A DNA stretch of 64,000 nucleotides, taken from contig NZ_JACIDW010000010.1 of the NCBI RefSeq assembly GCF_014196505.1, forward strand, positions 19,996 to 83,995, read 5' to 3'. A program made the translations under genes and the position numbers. Origin of the DNA: Rhizobium metallidurans (lineage in GTDB: Bacteria; Pseudomonadota; Alphaproteobacteria; Rhizobiales; Rhizobiaceae). The notes below the pieces were generated by a model that saw nothing but the letters and a program-made list of their open reading frames with translations, ran no database searches and was not told the DNA's origin. Shown here in pieces: positions 45,852-54,559 of this stretch. How positions within the stretch are numbered: the first letter of the stretch is position 1; each line of letters opens with the position of its first letter.

Positions 45852-46224
45852 GATGATGTGCCCCTCTTCAAGTTTGCCGCGAGCCTAGAGTCTTTCCTGC
45901 TTAGATTGAAGCATTCTGTTGGCTCAAACGGAGTCGGATGGTCGTCCGGCCGGCGCGCGTCGTAGCCAACGCATACGGCCAAGCCGGCCGGACGATCAGA
46001 CGGCCCGTTTCAGCCAACCCGAAGGGCCGGGCATCTTTCCGCCAGGATCAAAGGCGATCGGCTCGACCGTACCTGGGGTATGCCCTTCGCCAATCGCCTT
46101 TGCCCTAACGAAAACCTGCTCCGGCAGAATGCTTCAATCTAAGCAGGAAAGACTCTAGAGGGTAGGGCGCTGAAGCGGAAGCTTCCATGGCTGATGGGTC
46201 AATCAAAGCTTTTGATGGCGTGGC
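45852..46224. other. 373-bp gap filled by an inverted-repeat element
   Basis: The gap between the GST start and the stop of the beta-helix gene has no gene. 274 of its bases are the MITE-like element described separately; the flanks show nothing notable. Confidence 0.8.
45885..46158. mobile_element. MITE-like element with 34-bp terminal inverted repeats
   Basis: The left end (45885-45918, starting CTAGAGTCTTTCCTGCTTAG) is the exact reverse complement of the right end (46125-46158). Two hairpins lie inside: 45919-46017 (arms TTGGCTCAAACGG and CGTCCGGCCGG with near-perfect partners) and AAAGGCGAT (46050-46058) with ATCGCCTTT (46093-46101). Both ends carry CTAG, which may be a target duplication or part of the ends. 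No reading frame or transposase. Length 274 bp fits a non-autonomous element or a mosaic repeat such as the RIME class. Confidence 0.85.
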
Positions 46225-47610
46225 TTATGAGACACGATTGCGCTCGACGGTGAGATGCGCGTATCCGCCAGCACCGTCAGCCAGTTCTCCCGACATCTTC
46301 TTGTTCCAGGCGAAGCCGACGACCGCACCCTCGGCCATATCCTGAAACACGTTGTCGGTGATGACGGCGGTGCCCGCCCCATCGACGACGGAGACCGCGC
46401 AGCCGACCGGCGCCTTGCGCACCACATTGCCGGTCACCACGAGGTCGCGCATGTAGGGACCCCAGCCGAGCTGCATGCCCCACCTGGGCGCGCCCTCGAT
46501 GATGTTGTTCGAAACCAGCGTATCGGCCTCGGCGGCGATGCCGATGCCGAAGCTGACATCCGGCTTGTAGGGGCCGTCGAGCTTGAGATTGCGCACGACG
46601 TTGCCGGTGACGCTGGCGAGCCTGCCGCCCTTGTCGAAATTGGCGATCGAGATGCCGTTGGCGGCCCCGTCGATCATGTTGTTGGCGACCACGGCCCCTT
46701 CGAACTCGAATTCGACATAGATGGCCGTCTCGCCCGAGCGCCGGCACTGGTTGCCCGTGATCTGAACGTCGGAGGCCGAGTTGGCGCGGATCGCGGTGAA
46801 GGCGCAGTCGGAGACGTGGTTGTTACTCACCATGACATTGTCGGCGCGAAACAGGTTGATGCCGTTGCCGTTCTGCCCGGTGCCGCCCTCCGTGGCGCCG
46901 ATCCGGTAGATCCGGTTGCCGCTGACGATGCTGTCGTCGGCCGCCTTCTTCCAGCGATGGATCAGGATGCCACCATTGCCGCAGTCGAAGACCTCGTTTC
47001 CGGTCACCGAAAGGCCCGACGATTCCACCGCGTAGAGCCCTGATTGCGCGGCCCCCGAGATCCGGCTGCGCTCGATCCGTCCGCCGCAGCGCTCCAGCTG
47101 CAGCGCGTGCTTGCGGCTGCCCGAGATCTCGCAATTGTCGATCACCACCTCGTCGATGCCGGTGAACTGAACCAGGGCGGAGGTGTCGTCGCCAAGCCAG
47201 CGGTTCTGCCCGTCGATCACGATGTTGGAGAGCTCGATGCGCTTGACGTCTACGGCGGTAAACAGGCGTCCGTCGCCGGTATAGACGATCCGCGACGCGC
47301 CCGGGACGCCGGTGATGCGGGTGTTCTCGGGCAAGGTCAGGTTCGACACTCTGTAGACGCCCGGCGGCAGGAATACCGGCACGTTCTCCGCCGACGCGTC
47401 GTCGATCATCTTCTGCAGGCTGCTGCTCCTGCGATCGCCGGGATCGGGTGCCTCCTTGTATTTCACCGCGTCGATCGAGCCGCGCATATCGGGCTGCCGG
47501 CTTGCCGCGAAGACGGGCGGCGCCAGCATCGCGACGGTCGAGCAGGCGGCAAGGCGCAACAGGTTGCGGCGGGACGAGAGCGGCGTTTGTTTGTTCATGC
47601 TCTTCGCCAT
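46225..47610 (-). CDS. Tat-exported right-handed beta-helix protein (TIGR03808-type)
   Basis: Exported protein of 461 residues. Twin-arginine leader SSRRNLLRLAACSTVAMLAPPVFA. After a linker, repeated parallel beta-helix turns such as NIVIDGQNRW, VVIDNCEISGSRKHALQLERC, SVTGNEVFDCGNGGILIH and VVANNMIDGAANGISIANF run to the end, the fold of pectate lyase-like proteins; catalytic residues cannot be assigned. The layout matches the twin-Arg-translocated repeat protein family. Two starts are possible (47610 or 47598); the first is given. Single gene; a MITE-like element lies 66 bp past its stop. Confidence 0.85.
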   Translation of the reverse strand: MAKSMNKQTPLSSRRNLLRLAACSTVAMLAPPVFAASRQPDMRGSIDAVKYKEAPDPGDRRSSSLQKMIDDASAENVPVFLPPGVYRVSNLTLPENTRITGVPGASRIVYTGDGRLFTAVDVKRIELSNIVIDGQNRWLGDDTSALVQFTGIDEVVIDNCEISGSRKHALQLERCGGRIERSRISGAAQSGLYAVESSGLSVTGNEVFDCGNGGILIHRWKKAADDSIVSGNRIYRIGATEGGTGQNGNGINLFRADNVMVSNNHVSDCAFTAIRANSASDVQITGNQCRRSGETAIYVEFEFEGAVVANNMIDGAANGISIANFDKGGRLASVTGNVVRNLKLDGPYKPDVSFGIGIAAEADTLVSNNIIEGAPRWGMQLGWGPYMRDLVVTGNVVRKAPVGCAVSVVDGAGTAVITDNVFQDMAEGAVVGFAWNKKMSGELADGAGGYAHLTVERNRVS

Positions 47611-47817
47611 GCAGGAACCGTGCCGCGGCGATCGTATCGTTTTGGCACATCGAGGATCGAGGCCGTGGTGATTTGTTAATGATCGACGACCGCCTGTCAT
47701 CCGTCTTGCCGCCATCTCGCCGCCGGATCTCGCCGTCATCGCCAGGGGCGCGCGGACCGATGCGCGCGACCGATCCCGCCATCGCCTCTGGTTCTTCCGT
47801 CATTTGCCGCTATCTCT

Positions 47818-48834
47818 ATGGCGATGAGATTTGACGCGCTGCTTTATCCCGCGCCCGAGGGCCTCTATTGCCCGGTGGGCCGATTTTATGTCGATCCGGT
47901 CAGGCCCGTGGAGCGCGCGCTGATCACCCATGGCCATTCCGATCACGCCCGCTCCGGCCACGGCCATGTGCTCGCCACCCGCCAGACGCTCGACATCATG
48001 CGCATCCGCTATGGGGAGGATTTCTGTGGATCGGAACAGGCGGCAGCCTTCGGCGAGGAAATCGTCGTCAACGGCGTGACGGTGAGCTTCCATCCGGCCG
48101 GCCATGTGCTCGGCTCCGCCCAGATCGCCATCGCGAAGGACGCCACCCGCATCGTCGTCTCGGGCGATTACAAGCGCCGCCCGGACCCGACCTGCGCGCC
48201 CTATGAGCCGGTGACCTGCGACGTCTTCATCACCGAGGCGACCTTCGGCCTGCCTGTGTTCCATCATCCGGACCCTGCCGGCGAAATGGCCAAGCTCTAT
48301 GCTTCGCTGCGCCAGTTTCCCGAGCGCACCCACATGGTCGGCGCCTATGCGCTCGGCAAGGCGCAGCGCGTGATCCGCCTGTTGCGCGACACCGGCTACA
48401 ATGAGCCCATCTATATCCACGGCGCCATGGAGCGGCTGTGTGACTATTACGTCAGCCAAGGCATCGATCTCGGCGAATTGCGCCCGGCAACCGTCGAGGG
48501 ACGCGACAAGTCTCTGTTCAAGGGCGCCGTCGTCGTCGGCCCGTCATCCGCCTTCGCCGACCGCTGGGCCCGCCGTTTCAACGACCCGCTCCCCGCCTTT
48601 GCTTCCGGCTGGATGATGGTGCGCCAGCGCGCCAAGCAGGGGGGCGTCGAACTGCCGCTCGTCATCTCCGACCATTGCGACTGGCCGGAACTCACCGACA
48701 CCATCTCCGAGCTTCATCCGGCGGAAGTCTGGGTGACGCATGGGCGCGAGGAGGCACTGGTGCGCTGGTGCGAGTTGCAGGGCGTCAAGGCCAGGCCGCT
48801 GCATCTGGTGGGGTATGAGGATGAGGCGGAGTGA
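47818..48834 (+). CDS. Ligase-associated DNA exonuclease (MBL fold)
   Basis: Metallo-beta-lactamase/beta-CASP nuclease of 338 residues. Metal motif ALITHGHSDHARSGHGHVLA, then HPAGHVLGSAQI, SGDYKRRPDPTC and ITEATFG. The beta-CASP region ends with SDHCDWPELTDTISELHPAEVWVTHGREEALVRW. This is the exonuclease normally found next to an ATP-dependent DNA ligase. Here that ligase follows 202 bp downstream, with a 33-bp inverted repeat between. The usual third partner, a ligase-associated helicase, is not in the window. Confidence 0.92.
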   Translation: MAMRFDALLYPAPEGLYCPVGRFYVDPVRPVERALITHGHSDHARSGHGHVLATRQTLDIMRIRYGEDFCGSEQAAAFGEEIVVNGVTVSFHPAGHVLGSAQIAIAKDATRIVVSGDYKRRPDPTCAPYEPVTCDVFITEATFGLPVFHHPDPAGEMAKLYASLRQFPERTHMVGAYALGKAQRVIRLLRDTGYNEPIYIHGAMERLCDYYVSQGIDLGELRPATVEGRDKSLFKGAVVVGPSSAFADRWARRFNDPLPAFASGWMMVRQRAKQGGVELPLVISDHCDWPELTDTISELHPAEVWVTHGREEALVRWCELQGVKARPLHLVGYEDEAE

Positions 48835-48856
48835 TGATGGTGTGTGATCACGAAAA

Positions 48857-49010
48857 CCCCTCCCCAACCCCTCCCCACAAGGGGGAGGGGCTTATGCGTG
48901 GCGCCGCTGGCGCAAATGGTGACATCTCGACTTGCGGAACGGTTACGGCTCTTCCCGAGAGGCATCCCCAGCTTAGTCCCTCCCCCTTGTGGGGAGGGGT
49001 TGGGGAGGGG
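48857..49010. repeat. 33-bp inverted repeat of pyrimidine/purine tracts between exonuclease and ligase
   Basis: The arm 48857-48889 (starting CCCCTCCCCAACCCCTCCCC) is the exact reverse complement of 48978-49010. The 88-base interior has no gene. Composition (C-rich with GGGGAG cores) resembles the other hairpin repeats of the window. Confidence 0.85.
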
Positions 49011-49036
49011 ACTTTGCCACCAGCGGGAAGCGCGCC

Positions 49037-50662
49037 ATGAAAGCCTTCGCCGACCTCCTCGACCGCCTGGTCCTCACGCCATCCCGCAACGGCAAGCTGA
49101 AGCTGCTGGCGGATTACTTCCGCGACACGCCCGATCCCGATCGCGGCTATGGTCTGGCGGCCATCGCCGGCACGCTCGATGTCCGCAACGTCAAGCCCGC
49201 CATGCTGCGCGAACTGGCGCTGGAGCGCATCGACGAGGTGCTTTTCCGCTACTCCTACGACTACGTCGGCGATCTCGCCGAAACCATCTCGCTGGTCTGG
49301 GACAACGAGCGCGTCATGGAGCGCTCGGCGCTGGCGCAGCCGAGGCTGGGCGAGGTCGTGGCCGAGATGAACGCGCTCGGCCGCACCGAGGTGCGCGGCT
49401 ATGTCCGCGACCTGTTCGATCGCCTCGATGCCTCCGGCCGCTTCGCCTTCATCAAGCTCGCGACCGGCGCGCTGCGTATCGGCGTCTCGGCCAGGCTCGC
49501 CAAACAGGCGCTCGCCGATCTCGGTGAACCCGACGTGACCGAGATCGAGACGCTGTGGCATGGCCTGCAGCCGCCCTATGAGAGCCTGTTTGCCTGGCTG
49601 GAGGGCAAGGGTGGCAAGCCGGTGCTTGCGACGCCGGCGATCTTCCATTCGGTGATGCTGGCGAACCCGGTGGAGGAGGGCGATCTCGCTCAGCTCGATC
49701 CGGCCGACTATGCCGCCGAGTGGAAATGGGACGGCATCCGCGTGCAGCTGTCGCGCGCCGGCGAAACCCGCAAGATCTACTCCCGCTCCGGCGACGACAT
49801 CTCCGCGGCATTCCCCGATATCGTCCAATCCATCAGCTTCGAAGGCGTGATCGACGGCGAGCTTCTCGTCGGCGGCACCGCCCGGTCGAACAGCCCGACC
49901 CGCACCTTCTCCGACCTGCAGCAGCGCCTCAACCGCAAGACCGTGACGCAGAAGATGCAGGACGATTACCCCGCCTTCATAAGGGCTTACGACCTGTTGT
50001 TCGACGGCGAGGAGGACGTGCGCGCCAAAACCTATCTCGAACGTCGCGCGCGCCTGGCCGAGATCGTCGAGCAAGCGCCGCACGAGCGCTTCGACCTCTC
50101 CGCGCTGGTTCAATTCTCCTCGTGGGAAGAACTCGACGACCTGCGCTCGACCCCGCCCGATCCCGTTATCGAAGGCGTCATGATCAAGCGCCGCGACAGC
50201 GTCTACCAGGCCGGGCGTCTGAAGGGGCCGTGGTTCAAGTGGAAGCGCAACCCCTATAATGCCGACGCCGTTCTCATGTACGCGCAGCGCGGCCACGGCA
50301 AGCGCTCGAGCTACTATTCCGATTTCACCTTCGGCGTCTGGGTGGAAACGCCCGATGGCGAGCAGCTGGTGCCCGTCGGCAAGGCCTATTTCGGCTTCAC
50401 CGACGCCGAACTCGAGATCCTCGACAAGTTCGTGCGCAACAACACCACCGAACGCTTCGGCCCGGTGCGCGCCGTGCGCGCCGACAAGGATTTCGGCTTC
50501 GTGGTGGAAGTCGCCTTCGAAGGCATCAACCGCTCCAACCGCCACAAGTCAGGCGTCGCCATGCGCTTCCCCCGCATCTCGCGCCTGAGACAGGACAAGC
50601 CGACGGCGGAAGCAGACAGGTTGAGTACACTGGTGGCGATGATTGATGCGAAGGCGGGGTAG
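49037..50662 (+). CDS. ATP-dependent DNA ligase
   Basis: ATP-dependent ligase of 541 residues, the type paired with an MBL exonuclease rather than the Ku/LigD system. Motif I with the adenylated lysine is in AAEWKWDGIRVQLSR. Motif III-like FEGVIDGELLVGG, motif IV EGVMIKRRDSVYQAGR and motif V WFKWKR follow. The N-terminal helical domain (1-200) and C-terminal OB-fold are present. Start at 49037 (MKAFADLL) is chosen over an upstream extension into the inverted repeat. Likely works in DNA repair with the exonuclease. Confidence 0.95.
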   Translation: MKAFADLLDRLVLTPSRNGKLKLLADYFRDTPDPDRGYGLAAIAGTLDVRNVKPAMLRELALERIDEVLFRYSYDYVGDLAETISLVWDNERVMERSALAQPRLGEVVAEMNALGRTEVRGYVRDLFDRLDASGRFAFIKLATGALRIGVSARLAKQALADLGEPDVTEIETLWHGLQPPYESLFAWLEGKGGKPVLATPAIFHSVMLANPVEEGDLAQLDPADYAAEWKWDGIRVQLSRAGETRKIYSRSGDDISAAFPDIVQSISFEGVIDGELLVGGTARSNSPTRTFSDLQQRLNRKTVTQKMQDDYPAFIRAYDLLFDGEEDVRAKTYLERRARLAEIVEQAPHERFDLSALVQFSSWEELDDLRSTPPDPVIEGVMIKRRDSVYQAGRLKGPWFKWKRNPYNADAVLMYAQRGHGKRSSYYSDFTFGVWVETPDGEQLVPVGKAYFGFTDAELEILDKFVRNNTTERFGPVRAVRADKDFGFVVEVAFEGINRSNRHKSGVAMRFPRISRLRQDKPTAEADRLSTLVAMIDAKAG

Positions 50663-50776
50663 GGCTGCAACCAAAGGTGAACTGGATCGTCGCCGTTTCC
50701 GGCGATAACTCTCTGCGCGACCAAAATCGCCATCAGCCTCTCTCGGGTTTCTAACCCGCTCACGGGGAGGCGCATC

Positions 50777-50812
50777 TTGATTTTATATCTTTAAATATAT
50801 ATATTACTTGAG
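50777..50812. promoter_or_regulatory. AT-rich promoter/operator of HigBA-like module
   Basis: A block of 36 bp, about 90% A+T, (TGATTTTATATCTTTAAATA continuing into TATATATTAC) directly precedes the toxin ribosome site GAGGTGG. It contains TTTAAATATA and TATATA elements fit for a promoter and for repressor binding. It stands out sharply from the GC-rich surroundings. Confidence 0.6.
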
Positions 50813-50820
50813 GTGGCTTC

Positions 50821-51180
50821 ATGACATATCGCGTGCAGTTTCATCCGCAATTCGTTCCCGAATGGAAAAAGCTGGAAATGGGATTGAAGGAACTCGTCGG
50901 CGAAGTCCTTGACCATCTGGAAGACGACGGACCCTTCGTTGGTCGTCCGGAAGTGGACACGCTCTCCGGTTCCGGTCACTTCAACATGAAGGAAATAAGA
51001 GTGAAGTTCGGGAGGCAGCTATGGCGTTTCGCCTTCGCGTTCGATCCTGCTCAGAGCGCAATCGTTCTTTGTGGCGGGGACAAGCAGGGAGTAAACCAAG
51101 CGCTCTTTTACAAGCAGTTGATTAGGAAGGCGGACCTGCGGTTCGACGCATGGCTGAAGGGGGTGAAAGATGAGCAATGA
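50821..51180 (+). CDS. RelE/HigB-family toxin
   Basis: Toxin of 119 residues of the HigB/Gp49 type (DUF891): MTYRVQFHPQFVPEWKKLEM ... KEIRVKFGRQLWRFAFAFDPAQSAIVLCGGDKQGVNQALFYKQLIRKADLRFDAW. The LWRFAFAFDP and GGDKQG...FYKQLI stretches are diagnostic. It precedes its antitoxin (toxin-first order). The XRE gene overlaps it by 11 bases. Confidence 0.92.
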   Translation: MTYRVQFHPQFVPEWKKLEMGLKELVGEVLDHLEDDGPFVGRPEVDTLSGSGHFNMKEIRVKFGRQLWRFAFAFDPAQSAIVLCGGDKQGVNQALFYKQLIRKADLRFDAWLKGVKDEQ

Positions 51181-51499
51181 GTGGAAGGCACTGCGTGCCG
51201 AACTCCCTGAAGATGTTCGCGAGCGGCTTGATGAGAAACGGCGGGAGCGTCGCCTGGGCAAGGCCTTGGCGGAAGTGCGCAAGGCGATGGGCGCAACGCA
51301 GCAGGAGGTCGCCGCAAGTGCCGGCATGACGCAAAATACCGTGTCGAAGATCGAGAGCGCCGATGACGTGCTCTTGTCATCGATCGTGCGCTACATGCAT
51401 TCGATCGGCGGCGGCGTCGAGATCGTCTTGAAGACCCCGGACGGGCAGTCGAGGCGCGTCGATTTCGATCCCGACATTGAGACTGAGCAACGGGCATAG
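51170..51499 (+). CDS. XRE-family antitoxin
   Basis: Antitoxin of 109 residues. The Cro/CI helix-turn-helix is LAEVRKAMGATQQEVAASAGMTQNTVSKIESADDVLLSSIVRYMHSIGGGVEIVLKTPDG. It overlaps the toxin gene by 11 bases and therefore is translated coupled to it. Binding to the AT-rich upstream region would repress the module. Confidence 0.9.
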   Translation: MSNEWKALRAELPEDVRERLDEKRRERRLGKALAEVRKAMGATQQEVAASAGMTQNTVSKIESADDVLLSSIVRYMHSIGGGVEIVLKTPDGQSRRVDFDPDIETEQRA

Positions 51500-51642
51500 G
51501 TGCGTTTCCGCACCCCAAATCCCTCATCTCGCATTTTCCTGATGCAAAATACATCCGACTGTGCATCCTCAAGACAATGTGTCTTGGCGTCGGCGCGCCA
51601 AGGGTGCAAGCATTTGAATTGCCGGGGAGACGGAAGAACGAG

Positions 51643-52572
51643 ATGACAGACGACGACCATTCCTTTTCGCGCCAGCGCCGGCTGCTTCTGAAGGGGCTCG
51701 CCGGCGCCCTTGCTCTTCCGGCCCTTCCGGGCGTCGCCAGCGCCTTCGACGTCCCCGCCGAGCCGCGGCTGATCACCCGCGATTACGCCAAGGTGCGCAA
51801 GCGTTTCCGCACCCGGCTGCTCGAGAAGGGCCCGGCGCCCGACACGTATGAGCCGCTCGACGCGCCCGCCAATGCCGACAAGATATTCTATCGCTCCGGC
51901 TATGGCGGCGAGCTGGAGCTGGCGGCATGGGTTTCGAAGTACAAGCGCGAGCGCAAGTCCAAGCCCGGCATTCTCTTCCTGCATGGCGGCAATGCGATGG
52001 GGGTCGGCCACTGGAACCTGATGGGACCCTATATCGACGCCGGCTTCGTGGTGCTGATGCCGTCGCTGCGCGGCGAAAACGGCCAGGCGGGCAATTTCTC
52101 CGGCTTCTACGACGAGGTGGACGATGTGCTCTCGGCGGCCGACCGCCTGGCGCATCTGCCGGGTGTCGACGCCGACAGGCTTTTCATCGCCGGCCACAGC
52201 ATCGGCGGCACGCTCACCATGCTGACCTCGATGTCGACCCACAAGTTCCGCGCGGCGGCCCCGATCTCGGGCAATCCCGACGCATTCCGCTTCTTCAACC
52301 GCTATCCGCAGGATATCCGCTTCGACGACGACAACACCCGCGAATTCGAGGTGCGCACGGCGCTGTGCTACGCCCAGAGCTTCAAGTGCCCGGTGCGTGT
52401 CGTCCACGGCACCGACGAATCGCATTTCAACGACCGCGCCGGCCTGCTCGCCAGCCGCGCGCGCGCCGCCGGACTTCGCATCGAGACGGATACGGTCAAG
52501 GGCGGACACACGTCGGCGCTCCCCGAGGAAATCGAGCAGAGCATCCGCTTCTTTCGCGGCGTGGCGGCTTAA
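51643..52572 (+). CDS. Tat-exported alpha/beta hydrolase
   Basis: Hydrolase of 309 residues. The leader DHSFSRQRRLLLKGLAGALALPALPGVASA has a twin-arginine-like core (QRR-LLLKGL). The alpha/beta core has LFLHGGNAMG, the nucleophile elbow GHSIGG, and a late His in KGGHTSAL. Dipeptidyl peptidase/esterase-like; substrate unknown. Start at 51643 puts the leader at the N-terminus; a longer open frame upstream lacks a ribosome site. Confidence 0.85.
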   Translation: MTDDDHSFSRQRRLLLKGLAGALALPALPGVASAFDVPAEPRLITRDYAKVRKRFRTRLLEKGPAPDTYEPLDAPANADKIFYRSGYGGELELAAWVSKYKRERKSKPGILFLHGGNAMGVGHWNLMGPYIDAGFVVLMPSLRGENGQAGNFSGFYDEVDDVLSAADRLAHLPGVDADRLFIAGHSIGGTLTMLTSMSTHKFRAAAPISGNPDAFRFFNRYPQDIRFDDDNTREFEVRTALCYAQSFKCPVRVVHGTDESHFNDRAGLLASRARAAGLRIETDTVKGGHTSALPEEIEQSIRFFRGVAA

Positions 52573-52683
52573 CGGTCGATCGCGCCGGGGCGGTGGCTGG
52601 CCGTCGTCGCCAGCTTCGCGCCAGCCGCGCATGCCATCCTCGCGACAGCTGTAAATGTCGCTGTTATCGATGAGGGTGGTTTC

Positions 52684-53520
52684 ATGAATGGTCTAAGCCG
52701 GTTGTCGGCCATGTCGGGGCTCGTGTTGGCGGCCCTGTCGCTTTCTGGCTGCAACATTCTCATTCCCGATACCGGCGCGACCGATCCGGCCCGTTTCGTC
52801 CAGGAAACCTATCCCGTCTTCTACAAGCCGCCGGGCATCGATCCCGATCGTGTCCGCCCGGTCAACGCGCCGATCCCGCAGCGGCCCGGCGTTCCGGCGA
52901 CGATCTACAACCAGACCTATGGCATCCCTGGGGCGACCCAGATGCGGACCTACGGCATGCCGGTGGTCAATCCCGTCAGCGCCGCGATGTACGGTGAGGT
53001 CAGGGACAATGACTTCACCCTGCCGGCCATCCCGATCAGCCGCGTCGATCCCGAATATCTGCGCCAGGAGGTCAATTACCCCTCCAGCGAAAAGCCCGGC
53101 ACCATCATCGTCGACACCAGGACCAAGCATCTCTATCTGATCCAGGCCGGCGGCAAGGCCATTCGCTATGGCGTCGGGCTCGGACGCGATGGCTATGCCT
53201 GGTCCGGCCGCGGCGTCATCCAGTGGAAGCAGAAGTGGCCGCGCTGGACGCCGCCCGACGACATGGTCAAGCGCCAGCCCGAAGTCCGCGCCTTCTCGGC
53301 CGCCAATGGAGGCATGAATCCGGGCCTTGGAAATCCGCTCGGCGCGCGGGCTCTCTACATCTTCAAGAATGGCGAGGATACGCTCTACCGCGTCCACGGA
53401 ACGCCCGACTGGCAGTCGATCGGCAAGGCCGTATCGTCGGGCTGCGTGCGCATGATGAACCAGGATGTGATGGACCTTTACGAGCGCGTTCCGGCCAAGG
53501 CGGAGATCGTGGTGATGTAG
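52684..53520 (+). CDS. L,D-transpeptidase, lipoprotein type
   Basis: YkuD-fold transpeptidase of 278 residues, cross-linking peptidoglycan or anchoring lipoproteins to it. The signal peptide ends with the lipobox LSLSGC. A Pro-rich spacer precedes the catalytic domain: GTIIVDTRTKHLYLIQ, GRDGYAWSG, then HGTPDWQSIGKAVSSGCVRM with the catalytic Cys in SGCVR. It is followed after 166 bp by a close paralogue. Alphaproteobacteria have many such enzymes, which substitute for classic cross-linking. Confidence 0.95.
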   Translation: MNGLSRLSAMSGLVLAALSLSGCNILIPDTGATDPARFVQETYPVFYKPPGIDPDRVRPVNAPIPQRPGVPATIYNQTYGIPGATQMRTYGMPVVNPVSAAMYGEVRDNDFTLPAIPISRVDPEYLRQEVNYPSSEKPGTIIVDTRTKHLYLIQAGGKAIRYGVGLGRDGYAWSGRGVIQWKQKWPRWTPPDDMVKRQPEVRAFSAANGGMNPGLGNPLGARALYIFKNGEDTLYRVHGTPDWQSIGKAVSSGCVRMMNQDVMDLYERVPAKAEIVVM

Positions 53521-53686
53521 CCGCGCAACAGGCGGCATGAGAACGTCGCCTCGAGCAGCCACACGTCTTCGTGAGGTTCTGGTTTATTCAGCATAACGAG
53601 ATAGGTTCCTCAACTGTAACCAGCGTTGAAGCCCCCCAGAAGACGGCGTTCGTCGTCTTCGCGCTAAAGGAAAACAGACCCGCGTT

Positions 53687-54412
53687 ATGAGCTTTGAAAA
53701 AACAATATCCCGCCGCACCTTTCTATCGCTTTCAGCGGTAACCGCGGCATCGACGCTGGCAGGATGTGCCTCCACGTCGGGCACCAGCCCGATGGCGGGT
53801 CAGCCAGTGTCGTTCCCGAACCCCATCCGTGCTTTCCAGACCACGCCGGCGCCGACGGATGCCGAGCTCGCCGTCATGTACGGCCCGGTCGAGGACAGCG
53901 GTTTCCTGATCCCGGCGGTCCCGTACCAGCAGATCGATCCGCGCTTCTATCGCCAGCAGGTCATCGACCCCACCGGCGAGCGTCCCGGCACGATCGTCGT
54001 CGATACGCCCTCGCGCCTGCTCTATCTGGTGCAGCCGGGTGGTACCGCGATGCGCTACGGCGTCGGCATCGGCCGCGAAGGTTTCGCGTGGCAGGGCACC
54101 GGCGTCATCCAGTGGCGTCAGAAGTGGCCGCGCTGGAAGCCACCGAATGAGATGGTCGCCCGCCAGCCGGAACTCGTCAAATATTCGATCGAGAACGGCG
54201 GCATGGAGGGCGGGCTGAAGAACCCGCTCGGCGCCCGCGCGCTCTACATCTTCTCGGGCGGTGAGGACACGCTGTACCGCCTGCACGGCAATCCGGACTG
54301 GCGCTCGATCGGCAAGGCCGTATCGTCGGGCTGCGTCCGCCTGCTGAACCAGGACGTCATCGACCTCTACGATCGCGTGCCGAACAAGGCGCCGGTCGTC
54401 GTCAAGCAGTAG
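53687..54412 (+). CDS. L,D-transpeptidase, second copy
   Basis: YkuD-fold transpeptidase of 241 residues with a twin-arginine-like leader SRRTFLSLSAVTAASTLAGC ending in a lipobox-like LAGC. The catalytic domain reads GTIVVDTPSRLLYLVQPGG, GREGFAWQGTGVIQWRQKWP and HGNPDWRSIGKAVSSGCVRL with the active Cys. The core is very similar to the preceding protein; the N-terminal parts differ. The pair is probably a tandem duplication with divergent export routes. Confidence 0.95.
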   Translation: MSFEKTISRRTFLSLSAVTAASTLAGCASTSGTSPMAGQPVSFPNPIRAFQTTPAPTDAELAVMYGPVEDSGFLIPAVPYQQIDPRFYRQQVIDPTGERPGTIVVDTPSRLLYLVQPGGTAMRYGVGIGREGFAWQGTGVIQWRQKWPRWKPPNEMVARQPELVKYSIENGGMEGGLKNPLGARALYIFSGGEDTLYRLHGNPDWRSIGKAVSSGCVRLLNQDVIDLYDRVPNKAPVVVKQ

Positions 54413-54559
54413 GATTGAAATCCTCGTCTCTCCCCGTCGCGGGGAGGGACGTTCCGCGCCCAGGGCGCAAGCCCGTCGCATGCGGGCGCCATCCCTCTGT
54501 ATCCCAATGTGAAGATCGACGGCCGCGTCAAACTCCACCCGTCCGGTGGTCGGCGGGGG

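Noticed and set aside
54424..54460. Fifth copy of the C-rich hairpin repeat
   Set aside because: Only the short CTCCCCGTCGCGGGGAG core is present, without the TGGCC...GATGAGGGGGC half. It may be a decayed fragment but was not annotated.
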